From Mesorhizobium sp. ES1-4 (GTDB taxonomy: Bacteria > Pseudomonadota > Alphaproteobacteria > Rhizobiales > Rhizobiaceae), in the NCBI RefSeq assembly GCF_020164745.1, contig NZ_JAIUGV010000011.1, forward strand, positions 178,211-242,210: a DNA stretch of 64,000 nt, given 5' to 3'. The notes under the pieces were generated by a model. That model saw only the letters and a program-made list of their open reading frames with translations, made no database searches and had not been told where the DNA came from. The number at the start of each line of letters is the position of its first letter. The stretch's first letter is position 1. A program made the translations under genes and the position numbers. Of the stretch, positions 55,801 to 62,588 are shown one piece after another.

Positions 55801-56300
55801 TGCATGAGTTCAGGTGCCAGCCCCTGAGCGTCGGCGAGCAGATCGGAATAGAGACAAAGCTGGAGTACGGTACCTCCCTTTGTCTCGCGAGCCAACTTCG
55901 TGTCGACTGCCTCATAGGACCAGGATCCAAGCGCTGATGGCGTCTCAACGCGGAGAAGCACGTCGGTCCGACCGCTCCATCGTCCATTCGCCAAGGCTCC
56001 TTGGACGATGACGGGTGTTCCCGCGCGCATCGCGTCGCGCGTCTGCTCGGCCGACGTCGCGGTGATGTCGATGCCTTCAATTCGCACCGCGTCAAGGCCC
56101 GAATTTCTCAGATGATCGATATACGCTTGCTCGTGCAGCGCGCCCCGTTCCCGGAGGATTTCAAGAAAGGGATCGTAAGAGGCTGGTTTGGCAAGTGTGC
56201 CTTGAGCGACTGCCAAGTCTAGGCTCGTGAGATGACGGCAATTCAGATGGCCGACCAAGTCGGTCGCATTTAATTGGATTCCGTGCCCCGACTGTCTCAT
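52884..56300 (-). CDS. RecB-like nuclease (TM0106 family) fused to SF1 helicase
   Basis: 1138 residues. A PD-(D/E)XK-type nuclease is N-terminal: WSYEAVDTKLARETK near 130, with the cysteine set CDVCRWSTQC. An RNase-H-like exonuclease follows (DVFLDLEGDPFV and YNRDDCVSTRFLRDW). The C-terminal Upf1/DNA2-like SF1 helicase has Walker A GPPGTGKS near 750, VVDEAAQM near 862, GDPQQLDQP, and motifs IV-VI (ITPYNAQV, GTVDKFQGQE, NRFNVATSRAK). Such proteins unwind and degrade nucleic acids and often sit in defence islands. With the methylase and AAA+ ATPase beyond, it would be the helicase of a Hma-like set. All motifs are intact. Confidence 0.85.
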   Translation of the reverse strand: MRQSGHGIQLNATDLVGHLNCRHLTSLDLAVAQGTLAKPASYDPFLEILRERGALHEQAYIDHLRNSGLDAVRIEGIDITATSAEQTRDAMRAGTPVIVQGALANGRWSGRTDVLLRVETPSALGSWSYEAVDTKLARETKGGTVLQLCLYSDLLADAQGLAPELMHVVPPWADFKPQQYRFADYGAFYRRAKSGLELTVDSAPGSDTYPDPNSHCDVCRWSTQCDKRRRADDHLCLVAGISKVQINELKNRDVGAMESLAAMPLPLQWKPERGSAHSYERVREQARLQVEARASGCLGFELLPVVAGFGLTCLPEPSHGDVFLDLEGDPFVGEHGLEYLFGYHFKNEAGEWSYVGDWAFSRSDEKLAFESFIDFTTKRRETYPELHVYHYAPYEPGALKRLMGRYATREEEFDNMLRSKLFVDLYGVVRNGLRASVESYSIKRLEPFYGFARETPLQDANVALLSLQSSLELGHPDKIREQDRSVVESYNRDDCVSTRFLRDWLEMLRSQAIAAGEIIDRPQPGDETASENVTAWLAMIGPLIERLTADVPADPEERDAEQHARWILANILDWHRREAKATWWEFFRLRDLSAEELMDERSGLSGLTFLGEVPGAGKLPTHRYSFIPQETDIRVEDDLHNVGGDKIGTTVAVSQQNRTIDIKKAGKSVGVHPQAIYGSKNFGSDEQANSLVRIGEYVADHGLAGEGSYCAARDLLLRLAPRLGGEPIKTDGETTLAAAMRVATLFDGGIFPIQGPPGTGKSFTGARMVCALVREGKTVGITANSHKVIRNLIDKVIEAADELGVDLTCIVKPKEVESNQHRLVFAKNNADVYGALSGPCEVAGGTSFLWSRADAFESIDVLVVDEAAQMSLANVLAVSQAAHTVVLLGDPQQLDQPMQGSHPDGTDVSALNHILAGGKTIAAGQGLFLEETWRLHPDICAFTSELFYEGKLKSKDGLDGQIISSGPIQGSGLRHIPVSHSGNQNSSPEEAVVIRDLVNHILQSNTHWVDRDGKEAPITPGDILIITPYNAQVFEIQQRLPSARVGTVDKFQGQEAPIAIYSMATSTHADAPRGMEFLYSLNRFNVATSRAKCLSILVASPQVFEAECRTPRQIQLANAFCRYLEMCSLIQLPTSQQH

Positions 56301-56373
56301 GAAACTGCCTCAGAGAAATCGACGCTTCGATCAAACCAGAAGAAGGCTTCGAAATTAATTGCTGGGGTTGCCA

Positions 56374-57006
56374 TCACATGACCGCCAGGTTCTCGGTTGT
56401 TACCCGCGACGCCTGGGAAAATGGAACCCGAGGGCACACAGGAAAGAACCTGCTTCGTTGCCGGGGAAGGGGGCGATGGTGCCACCGCTGCTGCTCCCCG
56501 TCATGAGTCTGGGGACCCGATGACCTCCGGGCGCTTGCGAGGGGAATATCCCACTTACCACAGTCGGGGTTGAACAAGCCGTGGAGACGGAAATAGCGGT
56601 CGATACGGACAAAGTCCTTAGTATTCATGGAGGCGACAACGGCGCGGTAAGCGATCGCTGTTGCTGCGATCGCGAGGTCTTGCCCGGGCTTCTTAGCGTT
56701 CCTGCAAGGGACCCAAAGGTCCTGCAATGCAGGAACCAGCGTCATATCTGCATAGAGTTTGGCTACCGGCGCATCCATCGCCAGAAAGATCACATCGGAC
56801 TCGAGCAGAGATTTCAACCATTTCGCAAGGCTAGCGGCCCGTAGCGCGTCCTTAGGCTTGAGCATGGAAATTCCCCTCTGTATTTCAAATACAGCGCTGA
56901 AGGGAATGGCGATAGGGGCGCGAAGATTGCCAACCCAGTCAACGACCTTGGGATTGGGCCGCCTGTGGGCCAACGCGCTCAGCACGTTCGTGTCGAGCAC
57001 GTACAT
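56374..57006 (-). CDS. vapC: PIN-domain toxin VapC
   Basis: 210 residues from ATG 57006 (MYVLDTNVLSALAHRRPNP). PIN acidic residues: D5 in LDTN, Glu in AVFEIQRG, Asp in QDLAIAATAIAY, and Asp in NTKDF. VapC cleaves tRNA or rRNA. The family usually ends near KWDIPL; here the frame runs on for about 60 residues of Arg/Pro-rich sequence (SARRSSGPQTHDGEQ...), so the C-terminus is extended by read-through or a lost stop. No VapB is on the same strand; the antitoxin-like gene lies divergently at 57113. Confidence 0.8.
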   Translation of the reverse strand: MYVLDTNVLSALAHRRPNPKVVDWVGNLRAPIAIPFSAVFEIQRGISMLKPKDALRAASLAKWLKSLLESDVIFLAMDAPVAKLYADMTLVPALQDLWVPCRNAKKPGQDLAIAATAIAYRAVVASMNTKDFVRIDRYFRLHGLFNPDCGKWDIPLASARRSSGPQTHDGEQQRWHHRPLPRQRSRFFPVCPRVPFSQASRVTTENLAVM

Positions 57007-57112
57007 TGTCGATCGTGGGCTCACAGGAACTGTCCATGGTGTTAAAGTGCAGAAGTCATATTAAACAGTCACCGGCAATCCGTTAATGAGCCGGGCGGCA
57101 GGAGGTTTTTGA

Positions 57113-57355
57113 ATGGGGCGTGCTCCCCGCGATCGGGCAATATCGGGCAAACGGACCAACGTCTGGAATGTGCGCGAAGCCCGCGAACGGTTTGATGACC
57201 TTCTCGCCGCGGCGGCGCAGAATGGACCTCAGACGGTCCGCGACAATCGGCGTGTGTTCAAAGTCACCCTTGAGCGCGCTGGATCGTCGCCTATTGGGAA
57301 AGGCCTTCTCACGAAAGGCGGACCTCTGGAAGCAACGGACATTCTGGAGGATTGA
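57113..57355 (+). CDS. Phd/YefM-type antitoxin
   Basis: 80 residues. AGGAGG 7 bp before the ATG. VWNVREARERFDDLLAAAAQNGPQTVRDNRRVFKVTLE is the Phd/YefM DNA-binding fold; the acidic toxin-wrapping tail (GGPLEATDILED) is short. No toxin gene follows on its strand. The VapC gene is divergent, 106 bp away, an unusual layout; it may be the partner after an inversion, or the antitoxin is orphan. Confidence 0.75.
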   Translation: MGRAPRDRAISGKRTNVWNVREARERFDDLLAAAAQNGPQTVRDNRRVFKVTLERAGSSPIGKGLLTKGGPLEATDILED

Positions 57356-57470
57356 GTTCTCGTTTTTGCGGCATTCGGTAGCAAACGCCACCAATAGGCA
57401 TCACGCATTTGAATTAACTGGAAAAATGCAGCAACCAAACGATGTGGCTCGTCGGCTAGAATCTCCAGCC

Positions 57471-57662
57471 TTATTCGTTCTCGCGATCGGCGTTTAATAG
57501 ACGACGGAGGGCTCGTTTGAGCAGCATGTTGTCATGAATGAACCCCAGGATGTCGATGATGCCATCTTTCGCGATGCGAAAGATGAGGATGTGTCTGGGA
57601 TCACCAACCTGACCAGGCGGATCTGGAACGTGTTTGCGACTGTGACGGATGTGATTAGCCAT
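57471..57662 (-). CDS. parE: ParE/RelE-type toxin, N-terminus missing
   Basis: 63 residues from ATG 57662, which overlaps the parD 3' end. Carries the second half of a ParE toxin: RHSRKHVPDPPGQVGDPRHILIFRIAKDGIIDILGFIHDNMLLKRALRRLL, with the H-I-x-F-R-x-x-x-D-G-I strand and the H of IHDNML. About 35-40 residues of N-terminal helix hairpin are absent, so the toxin is probably inactive. Confidence 0.6.
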   Translation of the reverse strand: MANHIRHSRKHVPDPPGQVGDPRHILIFRIAKDGIIDILGFIHDNMLLKRALRRLLNADRENE

Positions 57663-57963
57663 ACTTCGGACCGCTAGCATGGATCTTGCGGGCAATCGCG
57701 CGCGCATTCAACCGCTCTAGCAATGCCTGAGATGCATCTTTACCATCGACCACGGTGAAGTCCCCGTTCTCGATAGCGGAAATGCCCTCCGCCGCTATCC
57801 TCTCGATTACAGCAAGACTGGCCTTTTCGGCCGCAAGCTCATCCTCGTAACGCCTGAGTGCCTCCCGCACCACTTCGCTCGCATTCTGGTGACGGCCGGA
57901 AACGACCTCCCTATCGACAAAGTCACTCAAATGGTTCGTGAGACTGAAATTCCTGCCGCTCAT
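57655..57963 (-). CDS. parD: ParD-type antitoxin
   Basis: 102 residues from ATG 57963 (AAGGAG 6 bp upstream). Ribbon-helix-helix start MSGRNFSLTNHLSDFVDREVVSGRHQNASEVVREALRRYEDELAAEKAS, then a C-terminal toxin-binding tail. The native partner ParE begins inside its 3' end but is truncated, so the antitoxin survives without a working toxin. Confidence 0.8.
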   Translation of the reverse strand: MSGRNFSLTNHLSDFVDREVVSGRHQNASEVVREALRRYEDELAAEKASLAVIERIAAEGISAIENGDFTVVDGKDASQALLERLNARAIARKIHASGPKYG

Positions 57964-58534
57964 GGCCATCTCCTTTGTGGCTAGAGTATCAAACTTTGAT
58001 ATCTAGCTGCAAATATCAAGACGGTAGCTCTATCTCCCCCTTCCCGATCGACCCCCGCAGGCTTAGGGAAAAGGCCGCCGCGCACCGGCGGCCCGCTTCG
58101 CTACCTCTCGTTAACCCACGAATAAGAAACCGATCGACTCCGGCGGGCAGATCCGCTAGGGCGCGCCTCATGTTCAGGCGGATACGCATACGGCGCTGAT
58201 TTCGACGGCCTCCCAAGGCTGCCGCATCGCCACGCGTATCGACGACTGCCAGCCCTGGAGCCTGAACATGAACACTCGCGCCTCTAGTTCCCCCACGCCT
58301 CGCCTGACCCCGAAGAAAGTGGCCCTGCCGCCACTCTCAGCATTCGCCCGCTTTGTTGGTGGCGTTTGCTACCGAATGCCGTTCAAGTGCCTAGGAAGAC
58401 TCGGCCAAGAACGCTGTCCGATTAGTTCGACTGCTGTCGTTAAAATCGATCGGTCCTTCAAATTTTATCGACGTTTTTGATGCCGCCGAAGGGGATCGGC
58501 ATCCACAAGTCTGCATGCAACCGGAGAGGGCAAC
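57964..58534. other. Promoter region between parD and the methyltransferase
   Basis: About 570 bp. A frame at 58268-58480 (MNTRASSSPTPRLTPKKVALPP) has no domain or strong ribosome-binding site. The GCCGCCGCGCACCGGCGGC stretch (58072-58090) can form a hairpin. No supported gene. Confidence 0.4.
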
Positions 58535-58672
58535 GTGGATTTCAACGAAACTCAATCATACGAAAACGTGGCGGTCCGGCCGGAAGGCATTGGGGCCACG
58601 CCGGCTGATACACAGAGCGAGCGGCTGCACGCAATCAAGGAGCGTGTACGCGCCCGCCAGAAGGCACTAAAG
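58535..58672 (+). pseudogene. 5' part of the methyltransferase gene, out of frame
   Basis: GTG 58535 with GAGAGGG upstream starts MDFNETQSYENVAVRPEG, then AIKERVRARQKALK, and is protein-like to 58672. The continuation AFLDIASELDAARGELPESK lies in the next frame, as if a single G were missing from CTAAAG(G)CGTTT at 58667-58675. The reading then merges into the methyltransferase. Hence the native start is here and the present gene has a 1-bp deletion, or translation begins internally. Confidence 0.6.
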
Positions 58673-58716
58673 CGTTTCTCGATATCGCATCGGAGCTCGA
58701 CGCTGCCCGCGGCGAA

Positions 58717-60711
58717 TTGCCGGAATCCAAGCTGAAGGCATTTCTCGTATCCGAGTGCGGCCTGAATAGAAGCGATTTCAGGACCTATCTGAAATTCTCT
58801 GAAGTTCTGGGACTTCATCGCGAGACAATCATGAAGGCGGCCGTTTCCTTCCCCGTCGTCAAAGCCCTGGTCGCGGCCCCGACAGCCGTGAGGGAAGAAG
58901 TCGTGGAAAGGATCGCGCTGGGAAGTTTCATGCATCCTAGCGATGTCGCGGCTATCAAGCGCCGCCATACCGATGACGCAAAGGATCCTCATGTGGAGCA
59001 GGAACGTCGCCGCCGGAAGGCACTGCGTTCAGCAGCGGAGTTGAAAGCGCAGTCGGAAGTCAAATCTTTCGGCGAGCAGTTTCTGCCGTTCGCTCAATCA
59101 CTCGTCAATTTCTACAACGACGGTTGCGACGACACTGCCGTACGCGACGATTTGATCGACAAGCGGGCTTTGCTGATGCATGAAGCCGGTGGCTGTCTGG
59201 CTCGCTTCGAGGAACTTTTCGATACGGCAGCGCTTCCGGCCGCATGGGAGTTCCATTACCAAGGCAATCCTGACGAGACTGTTTGGCTGGCACGAGCGCA
59301 CGACAGCTTGAAGAGCCTGGCCATCGGAGAATTCCAGTCGGTCGATCCCGATAGCGGCAATCCATACGACACGAGCCACGACTTCCTCGACCGCGCTGCG
59401 GTGGAAAGCGTGCTTTGGCTTTTCAACGACAACGGCATTTCGCGAGAGCAGTTGAAGCACAGGAAGTTGCCTGCCTCAGCCGCAAAAACGGTGATCGACC
59501 CTCCCTATCGGCTCAGCTCGATTGAGATCTGCGCGGGTGCGGGAGGCCAAGCGCTCGGGCTCCACGCCGCAGGTTTCGACGCCGTCGCAATCTACGAGCA
59601 AAACAAGAATGCGGTTGCGACCCTGAAAGCCAACAGGGCGCTCGGTCCGGTCCGGCAGGGCGACATTGCAAATGTGGATTTTACTGCATATCGCGGAAAA
59701 ATCGACCTGGTCGCCGGCGGGGTCCCATGCCAACCTCATTCGAGCATGGGCTTGCAGAAGGGCCACGCGGATGACCGCGATCTCTTTATGGAAGCTGTGC
59801 GGATTGTCGGCGAGGTCGCTCCACAAGCCTTTTTCTTCGAAAACGTCGAGGGGTTCGGGTTCAGGGCAAACTCGGCCTATCGTGCGGAACTTCATCGGAA
59901 GTTCAAGGAGCTTGGCTACGATACGCAGGTATTCAGCTTCTTTGGCAGCGACTACGGATTGGCTCAAAATCGGCCGAGGGTAGCGTTTGTCGGATTTCGG
60001 GACGTTCCGATCGGCCGCTTCCGTATGCCGCCGAGATTCCCAGAATGGAGAACCACCGTCGGCGAAGCTCTGATCGATCTCGTTGCCGCGAATGGTTGGG
60101 AGGGTGCCGAAGATTGGGCCAGGAACAAGGCGAACAAGATCGGGCCGACCGTTGTCGGAGGGTCCGAGCAATCCGGAAGGCTGGCGTTCAGCGCCAATCT
60201 GCGGAAGCAGGCCTGGGTGGATCTCGGGATCGATCCCTTGGGAATCGCAAAGAGCGCCCCCTCGGCGATCCATCCGAAAAATGAGCCTTTCCAGTTCACG
60301 ATGAAAATGGGCGCGCGACTTCAGGGCTTTCCAGACGACTGGGTATTCTGCGGTTCGCAGCACCCGCAGAAGCGTCAGATCGGCAACGCTTTGCCGCCAG
60401 TCATGGCGCGGGCGGTCGGCCTGGCGATCTACAGTGCCCTTACCGGAGTAAATTTTGACTACGAACAGGCTCTGCAGTCGCCGCTACCTGCCCAGCATCA
60501 CGGTAGGCTGAAGCTCAACATGCTTGCGCGGGTATTGCCGAGGCCGGTCAGGCAATCCTTGAGGATAAGTCCGCATGCTTCTCGATCCGGCAGGGGCACA
60601 TGGACAACCAGGTCACAGCGGGACGTGAAGGCCGCATCGACCGCCTGGGGAAAGTTGCTGGTGGCAAGGAACAAAAGATTCGGATGCCGCTCGGCCAGCG
60701 CATCAAGTTGA
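58717..60711 (+). CDS. C5 cytosine DNA methyltransferase with N-terminal extension
   Basis: 664 residues from TTG 58717; the true start is probably GTG 58535 before a frameshift. An N-terminal helical region of about 250 residues, of unknown role, precedes motif I (ICAGAGGQALGLHAAG, near 271), PCQ (GGVPCQPHSSMG, catalytic Cys near 337), ENV (FFENVEGF, near 374), QxRxR (QNRPRVAFVG) and GN (RQIGNALPP, near 553), all intact. It methylates cytosine at C5. The last 60 or so residues run antisense into the ATPase gene (to 60711) and are unlike any family, so the natural C-terminus has been lost. Confidence 0.82.
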   Translation: MPESKLKAFLVSECGLNRSDFRTYLKFSEVLGLHRETIMKAAVSFPVVKALVAAPTAVREEVVERIALGSFMHPSDVAAIKRRHTDDAKDPHVEQERRRRKALRSAAELKAQSEVKSFGEQFLPFAQSLVNFYNDGCDDTAVRDDLIDKRALLMHEAGGCLARFEELFDTAALPAAWEFHYQGNPDETVWLARAHDSLKSLAIGEFQSVDPDSGNPYDTSHDFLDRAAVESVLWLFNDNGISREQLKHRKLPASAAKTVIDPPYRLSSIEICAGAGGQALGLHAAGFDAVAIYEQNKNAVATLKANRALGPVRQGDIANVDFTAYRGKIDLVAGGVPCQPHSSMGLQKGHADDRDLFMEAVRIVGEVAPQAFFFENVEGFGFRANSAYRAELHRKFKELGYDTQVFSFFGSDYGLAQNRPRVAFVGFRDVPIGRFRMPPRFPEWRTTVGEALIDLVAANGWEGAEDWARNKANKIGPTVVGGSEQSGRLAFSANLRKQAWVDLGIDPLGIAKSAPSAIHPKNEPFQFTMKMGARLQGFPDDWVFCGSQHPQKRQIGNALPPVMARAVGLAIYSALTGVNFDYEQALQSPLPAQHHGRLKLNMLARVLPRPVRQSLRISPHASRSGRGTWTTRSQRDVKAASTAWGKLLVARNKRFGCRSASASS

Positions 60712-61235
60712 ACGAGCACGGCATCGGTCGCACGATGGATATCGATCGGATTGGCCTCCAGGCTCATTTTTGACCGGTCGGCGGCAAGCGTCTCCACCTC
60801 ATCGAGGAGCACAATCGTCGGTCCCGCGGCTGCGGCTTCGGCGATTGACTGTGAGAACAGCTCCGATACCGCACGCTGGGTCTTGCCCATTGCCGAACTG
60901 GTAAGCGCATGCGGCTCGACTTCGAGCAGGCGGAACCCGCTGCCTGGAAATGTCTCGGCGGTGCGATGCGCCAACCCACGGGCAAGCGAAGTCTTGCCGG
61001 TCCCGGGCGGTCCGACAAGCAGAATGACGCCGTGTAGCGGAATTACACTGCGATCGACCTTACCGCGCATCGTGAAGTTCAGCATCGCCTGCGACAGAAG
61101 CTGGGCTTTCAGGCGCTCGTCCAGGATGATCGAATTCCACAGAGCTCCGAGTGTGGGATCGGGAAGCCGGCGTGTGCGCTGGATACCCTTGGGCTGGTTG
61201 AAATCCTCGTTCTGCACCGCCGTCAGTTTCTGCAT
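60498..61235 (-). CDS. TRIP13/Pch2-like AAA+ ATPase, C-terminally short
   Basis: 245 residues. LWNSIILDERLKAQLLSQAMLNFT, then Walker A GPPGTGKT (75-82), LVEVEPHALTSS-type helix (here LLEVEPHALTSSAMGKTQ), Walker B IVLLDE (141-146), and sensor-1 Asn194 in ATSNF. FTSRCDLVVHVPLPDREACGLILKDCL matches eukaryotic TRIP13/Pch2 and bacterial CBASS Cap6, which remodel HORMA proteins. The C-terminal small helical lid is nearly absent (15 residues after DCL). No HORMA gene or CD-NTase is visible nearby. Overlaps the methyltransferase 3' end in opposite orientation. Confidence 0.75.
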   Translation of the reverse strand: MQKLTAVQNEDFNQPKGIQRTRRLPDPTLGALWNSIILDERLKAQLLSQAMLNFTMRGKVDRSVIPLHGVILLVGPPGTGKTSLARGLAHRTAETFPGSGFRLLEVEPHALTSSAMGKTQRAVSELFSQSIAEAAAAGPTIVLLDEVETLAADRSKMSLEANPIDIHRATDAVLVQLDALAERHPNLLFLATSNFPQAVDAAFTSRCDLVVHVPLPDREACGLILKDCLTGLGNTRASMLSFSLP

Positions 61236-61316
61236 TTTGATCGTCCTCGCGTCGCCTGCCTGGCGGGTTGAATGCGCAATGGAAGAGCCGCACCTGGGCG
61301 GGCGCGGCCCCCGGAA

Positions 61317-61538
61317 TCACCCCTTCGGAGGGAAGGGATCGTTGCCGTAGGAATTGGCGTCCCGGATGCGACCATCGGGACGGTGGATTACCACCTCGCC
61401 ACGTTCGCGGATCGCGGTACTGCGCGCTGCTTCGGTAGCTTGCGCTTGTGTTCCGTGGGTCGAGCCGACGCGCGAAGCTCCTTCACGGCGCGTCGCCCAA
61501 CCAGAATCGTGGGGAACGACATGGATGCGTTTTGACAT
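61317..61538 (-). CDS. DUF2188 protein
   Basis: 73 residues. HVVPHDSGWATRREGASRVGSTHGTQAQATEAARSTAIRERGEVVIHRPDGRIRDANSYGNDPFPPKG matches DUF2188, with the VVP...GW...R start and the closing GRIRxxNSYGNDPxPP. A small two-strand/helix protein, role unknown, common next to accessory genes. Upstream of the AAA+ gene on the same strand. Confidence 0.8.
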   Translation of the reverse strand: MSKRIHVVPHDSGWATRREGASRVGSTHGTQAQATEAARSTAIRERGEVVIHRPDGRIRDANSYGNDPFPPKG

Positions 61539-61696
61539 TCCGAGTTCCTTTCTGTTTGCCGCCGGACGAATCCGACATTCACCGACGCTTAACTAATTTC
61601 AGAGCGTGGAAATGTTGTCAATAAGCACAAAGAAAATGACATTATTAAGCACATAATGTTTGCGACGTTGACATCGCGCGTCGTGGAGGGCAAACA

Positions 61697-62056
61697 TTGG
61701 TCATGTCAGGCGAGTCGATTTATGCAGCGTTCGGGCGACTTGTCGCCGCGAGACGAAAGATACTTGAGCTCACCCAAGCCGAGTTGGCGGCCAGGGTGGG
61801 TATGTCGCGTGCATCAGTGGCAAACATCGAGAGTGGCCGGCAGAACGTGTTGCTGCATCACGTTTACAGTCTCGCGTCGGCGCTGGAATTTCCGAAGGCT
61901 GCCGATTTGCTGCCCGCTACGCCGAAACCACAGCCCCGGGAGGACTTGAAGATGATCTTGTCAGATGAAACCGTGACCCCTCGGGGCAAGGCTCAGATCA
62001 ATGACCTGATTGCGGATGCACTTGCACGCCATGGGTCCGGAAAGGCCGGGGCGTGA
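61697..62056 (+). CDS. XRE-family transcriptional regulator
   Basis: 119 residues. TTG 61697 has GGAGGG 6 bp upstream and is preferred to ATG 61703. Cro/C1 helix-turn-helix at about 22-58 (LTQAELAARVGMSRASVANIESGRQ). The C-terminal tail (DETVTPRGKAQINDLIADAL) probably dimerises. It starts an operon with the ImmA/IrrE-type gene, overlapping it by 4 bp (GTGA), the standard partner of such a protease. Confidence 0.85.
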   Translation: MVMSGESIYAAFGRLVAARRKILELTQAELAARVGMSRASVANIESGRQNVLLHHVYSLASALEFPKAADLLPATPKPQPREDLKMILSDETVTPRGKAQINDLIADALARHGSGKAGA

Positions 62057-62574
62057 CCGCAGATACCGAAATGGCTCGGGAGGCTGCACGCACGATTTTG
62101 CGAGATTTCGGAGTGAAGGGGGCACCGGTTCCCATCGAACGCATCATCAAGGCCAGGCACGTCGTACTTCAATACGCGCCACTGGACGATGATCTCTCCG
62201 GCATGGCTTTCATAAAGGACGGTGTCGGTATCATCGGTATCAACGCCTTGCACCACCCTAATCGGCAACGATTTACGGCCGCACATGAACTCGGACATCA
62301 CGTGCTACATGCTCCGCATATCCAAAAGGCTGTGCATGTGGACAAAGGGTTTCGGGTTCTGATGCGAGATGATGTCTCGTCTCAAGGCATTGACTCGCTG
62401 GAGATCGAGGCCAACGCATTTGCATCCGAGCTCCTTATGCCGCGAGAGCTCCTTGCAATTGTGCTGGATGCAAGTGGTTTGGACATGGAGGATGACGCCG
62501 GGATCGAAGCGCTTGCGAAAAGGTTCCGCGTAAGTGCATCCGCGATGCGGTTCCGCCTGGCAGGTCAATTCTAG
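62053..62574 (+). CDS. ImmA/IrrE-family metallopeptidase
   Basis: 173 residues from GTG 62053. HELGHH motif at 78-83 (TAAHELGHHVL) and Glu in SLEIEANAFASELLMP (about 117-119) make a zinc protease site. The fold matches ImmA/IrrE (COG2856), which cleaves a partner repressor after a signal, so the XRE protein is the likely substrate. Followed after 14 bp by the exonuclease, suggesting repressor removal would induce that gene. Confidence 0.85.
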   Translation: MTADTEMAREAARTILRDFGVKGAPVPIERIIKARHVVLQYAPLDDDLSGMAFIKDGVGIIGINALHHPNRQRFTAAHELGHHVLHAPHIQKAVHVDKGFRVLMRDDVSSQGIDSLEIEANAFASELLMPRELLAIVLDASGLDMEDDAGIEALAKRFRVSASAMRFRLAGQF

Positions 62575-62588
62575 GCGAGGGGATGTGA

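Noticed and set aside
60498..61235. CBASS system
   Set aside because: Only a TRIP13-like ATPase is seen; no CD-NTase, HORMA or CBASS effector.
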